This document shows positions 5,479 through 6,576 of a stretch of DNA of 6,576 nt, in pieces; the stretch's first letter is position 1; every line of letters begins with the position of its first letter. The notes under the pieces are model-generated. The model was not told where the DNA came from. It saw only the letters and a program-made list of their open reading frames with translations, and ran no database searches. The position numbers and the translations under genes were made by a program. The DNA is from Actinomycetales bacterium (GTDB lineage Bacteria; Actinomycetota; Actinomycetes; Actinomycetales; Dermabacteraceae): assembly GCA_012799425.1 (NCBI GenBank), contig JAAZLF010000552.1, forward strand, positions 1-6,576, read 5' to 3'.

Positions 5479-6469
5479 GACGACGCTGCCTCATCAGCAG
5501 GGCGATGAACACGGCCGCACCCACGATCCCGAGGATCAGGGAGACCGGCACCTCGAAGGGCATGATGATGGTGCGCCCGATGAGGTCGCAGACGGTGACG
5601 ATGGCGATGCCCAGCAGACACACCCACGGCAGGTTCGAGCGCAGATCGTCGCCGCGGATCATGGAGACCACGTTGGGCACGATCAGCCCCAGGAACGGCA
5701 GGTTGCCCACCACGACGGTGACCACTCCGGTGGCGATCGCGACCAGCCCGGTGCCCATCAGCAGCACTCGCTGGTAGTTCACGCCCACGTTGGTGGCGAT
5801 GTCCTCGCCGAGCCCGGCGACGGTGAGGCGGTCGGCCACGATGAACACGGCCACGCCCACCAGCAGCACGATCCACAGCACCTCGTAGCTGCCGCGCAGC
5901 ACGGAGGTGAAGGAGCCCGCGAACCAGACGCCGAGGTTCTGCAGGGCGTCGAACTGGAGCGCGACGAAGGTCGAGACGGAGCCGACGACCGCGCCGAGCA
6001 TGATGCCGATGATCGGGACGATCAGCGAGCTGCGCAGGGTGACCTTGCGCAGGAACAGGAAGAACACCATCGTCCCCACGAAGGAGAAGATGATCGCGAC
6101 GGTCATCTTGGTCAGCAGGCCTGCGCCCGGCGCCACGATCATCACCAGGATCAGTCCCAGGCCCGCCCACTCGGTGGTGCCGGTGGTGGAGGGCTCGACG
6201 AAGCGGTTCTGCGTCATCAGCTGCATGATCAGCCCGGACATCGCCATCGCGGCTCCGGCGAGCACGAGGGCGATGGTGCGGGGGATGCGGGTGATGGCGA
6301 ACATCTGGGCGCCGTCGTCGGCGCCGAAGATGTCGTAGACGCCGGTGAACAGGGAGGCGACCAGCAGCAGTGCGACCACTGCGATGCCGATCACGAGCTT
6401 GCCGTCGATCAGCCGTTCACGACCGCGCCGCGCCAGGGGCGGCGCCGTGGTGAGCGAGGGAGAGGACAT
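5471..6469 (-). CDS. Siderophore ABC transporter permease, FecCD family (YclN-like)
   Basis: This is the first gene of the operon, a 332-residue multi-pass permease for Fe3+-siderophore uptake. After a 20-residue charged N-terminus, TM1 spans about 25-43. Landmarks are the family motif RIPRTIALVLAGAAMAMSGLIMQ (61-83), NRFVEPSTTGTTEWAGLG (88-105), LTVAGLGEDIATNVGV (215-230), and the ATPase-contacting loop GNLPFLGLIVPNVVSMIRGDDLRSNLP (255-281). The last two are very close to what I recall of Bacillus YclN, whose transporter imports petrobactin and other catecholates. The start is the ATG at 6469, with AGGAG at 6479-6475. The frame continues open upstream to 6547, but that part is arginine/proline-rich and precedes the ribosome site. 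Overlap with the next permease is 8 nt. No DtxR/IdeR iron-box-like sequence was recognised by eye in the 107 bp upstream. Substrate class (catecholate versus other siderophore) is inference from similarity. Confidence 0.93.
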   Translation of the reverse strand: MSSPSLTTAPPLARRGRERLIDGKLVIGIAVVALLLVASLFTGVYDIFGADDGAQMFAITRIPRTIALVLAGAAMAMSGLIMQLMTQNRFVEPSTTGTTEWAGLGLILVMIVAPGAGLLTKMTVAIIFSFVGTMVFFLFLRKVTLRSSLIVPIIGIMLGAVVGSVSTFVALQFDALQNLGVWFAGSFTSVLRGSYEVLWIVLLVGVAVFIVADRLTVAGLGEDIATNVGVNYQRVLLMGTGLVAIATGVVTVVVGNLPFLGLIVPNVVSMIRGDDLRSNLPWVCLLGIAIVTVCDLIGRTIIMPFEVPVSLILGIVGAAVFIALLMRQRRHG

Positions 6470-6473
6470 CAGG

Positions 6474-6479
6474 TCTCCT
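6474..6479 (-). promoter_or_regulatory. Shine-Dalgarno of the siderophore operon
   Basis: AGGAGA (6479-6474) lies 4 nt before the ATG at 6469 and supports that start over the upstream open frame. It directly follows the C-rich tract at 6499-6480 in the mRNA. Confidence 0.85.
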
Positions 6480-6499
6480 GGGAGGGGGAGGGGGCGGGG
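6480..6499 (+). other. G-quadruplex motif in the siderophore operon leader
   Basis: On the plus strand, four G-runs of 3, 5, 5 and 4 bases are separated by single bases (A, A, C). That is a textbook compact G4 pattern. The operon is transcribed from the opposite strand, so the motif is in the template DNA strand and the mRNA carries the complementary C-rich tract, which ends immediately before the Shine-Dalgarno. It could stall polymerase or affect leader structure, or simply be a GC-rich low-complexity tract. Confidence 0.6.
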
Positions 6500-6530
6500 C
6501 CGTGGTCTCCGGGTCCCGGCGCCTCCGTTG

Positions 6531-6536
6531 ACGATA
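6531..6536 (-). promoter_or_regulatory. Candidate -10 element for the siderophore operon
   Basis: TATCGT (6536-6531) fits TANNNT and would give a leader of roughly 55 nt. No recognisable -35 hexamer lies 16-18 bp upstream, and the window ends 40 bp away. This is weak, and transcription could instead come from an upstream gene outside the window. Confidence 0.22.
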
Positions 6537-6576
6537 CGCGCACGCACGGCACGGCGGGCGGGACCTCGTGGGCCCT

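Noticed and set aside
3494..5508. Two long plus-strand open frames (303 and 365 codons) opposite the transporter operon
   Set aside because: Both are His/Gln/Gly/Asp-rich shadows of the ATPase and permease genes.
5340..6170. 276-codon minus-strand frame overlapping both permeases
   Set aside because: It is an Arg/Gly/His-rich alternate frame of the two well-supported permease genes.
3557..6469. Siderophore operon as a recently acquired mobile island
   Set aside because: Codon use and GC look like the neighbours, and no integrase, transposase, tRNA or direct repeats are visible within the window.
6470..6576. DtxR/IdeR-type iron box upstream of the siderophore operon
   Set aside because: Iron control is expected for such genes, but no AT-rich TTAGG-type palindrome is present in these 107 bases.

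Overview
This window looks like chromosomal DNA of a high-GC Gram-positive bacterium (Actinomycetota, possibly Micrococcales such as a Brachybacterium relative). The reasons are strong G/C preference at third codon positions, GTG starts, a 2,5-diketo-gluconate-reductase-like aldo-keto reductase of the corynebacterial type, and tightly overlapping genes. The genus is inference. No rRNA, tRNA, CRISPR array, insertion sequence or phage gene is visible. Almost all of the window is coding, and no gap exceeds 160 bases.

Left part (1-2526, all on the minus strand): the N-terminal half of an APC-superfamily amino-acid permease runs off the left edge. Upstream of it is a 551-residue membrane protein whose central part matches the LssY C-terminal domain family (LssY_C). 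It has an acidic tail encoded partly by a 9-bp tandem repeat.

Middle (2511-3556): a plus-strand aldo-keto reductase with a complete Asp-Tyr-Lys-His tetrad diverges from the LssY_C gene across only 43 bp. That gap holds two overlapping -10-like elements and borders a 7+7 bp operator-like inverted repeat that spans the LssY_C start codon. The reductase converges on the iron-transport operon across 159 bp containing two inverted repeats, one of them a long imperfect hairpin.

Right part (3557-6576, minus strand): a three-gene operon reads right to left as permease, permease, ATPase, with 8-nt and 4-nt overlaps. All three resemble the Bacillus YclN-YclO-YclP (petrobactin-type, Fe3+-siderophore) importer. 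The two FecCD-type permeases would form the membrane channel and the ATPase would drive it. No substrate-binding lipoprotein gene is present in the window. The second permease has an unusual ~70-residue polar N-terminal extension. The leader just upstream of the operon's first Shine-Dalgarno carries a compact four-run G-quadruplex motif on the plus strand, which is a C-rich tract in the mRNA.

I did not find a convincing new multi-gene system. The genes belong to recognisable families. The most interesting signals are regulatory or structural: the G4/C-tract leader, the shared divergent operator, the convergent hairpin, the stand-alone LssY_C architecture, and the missing binding protein.
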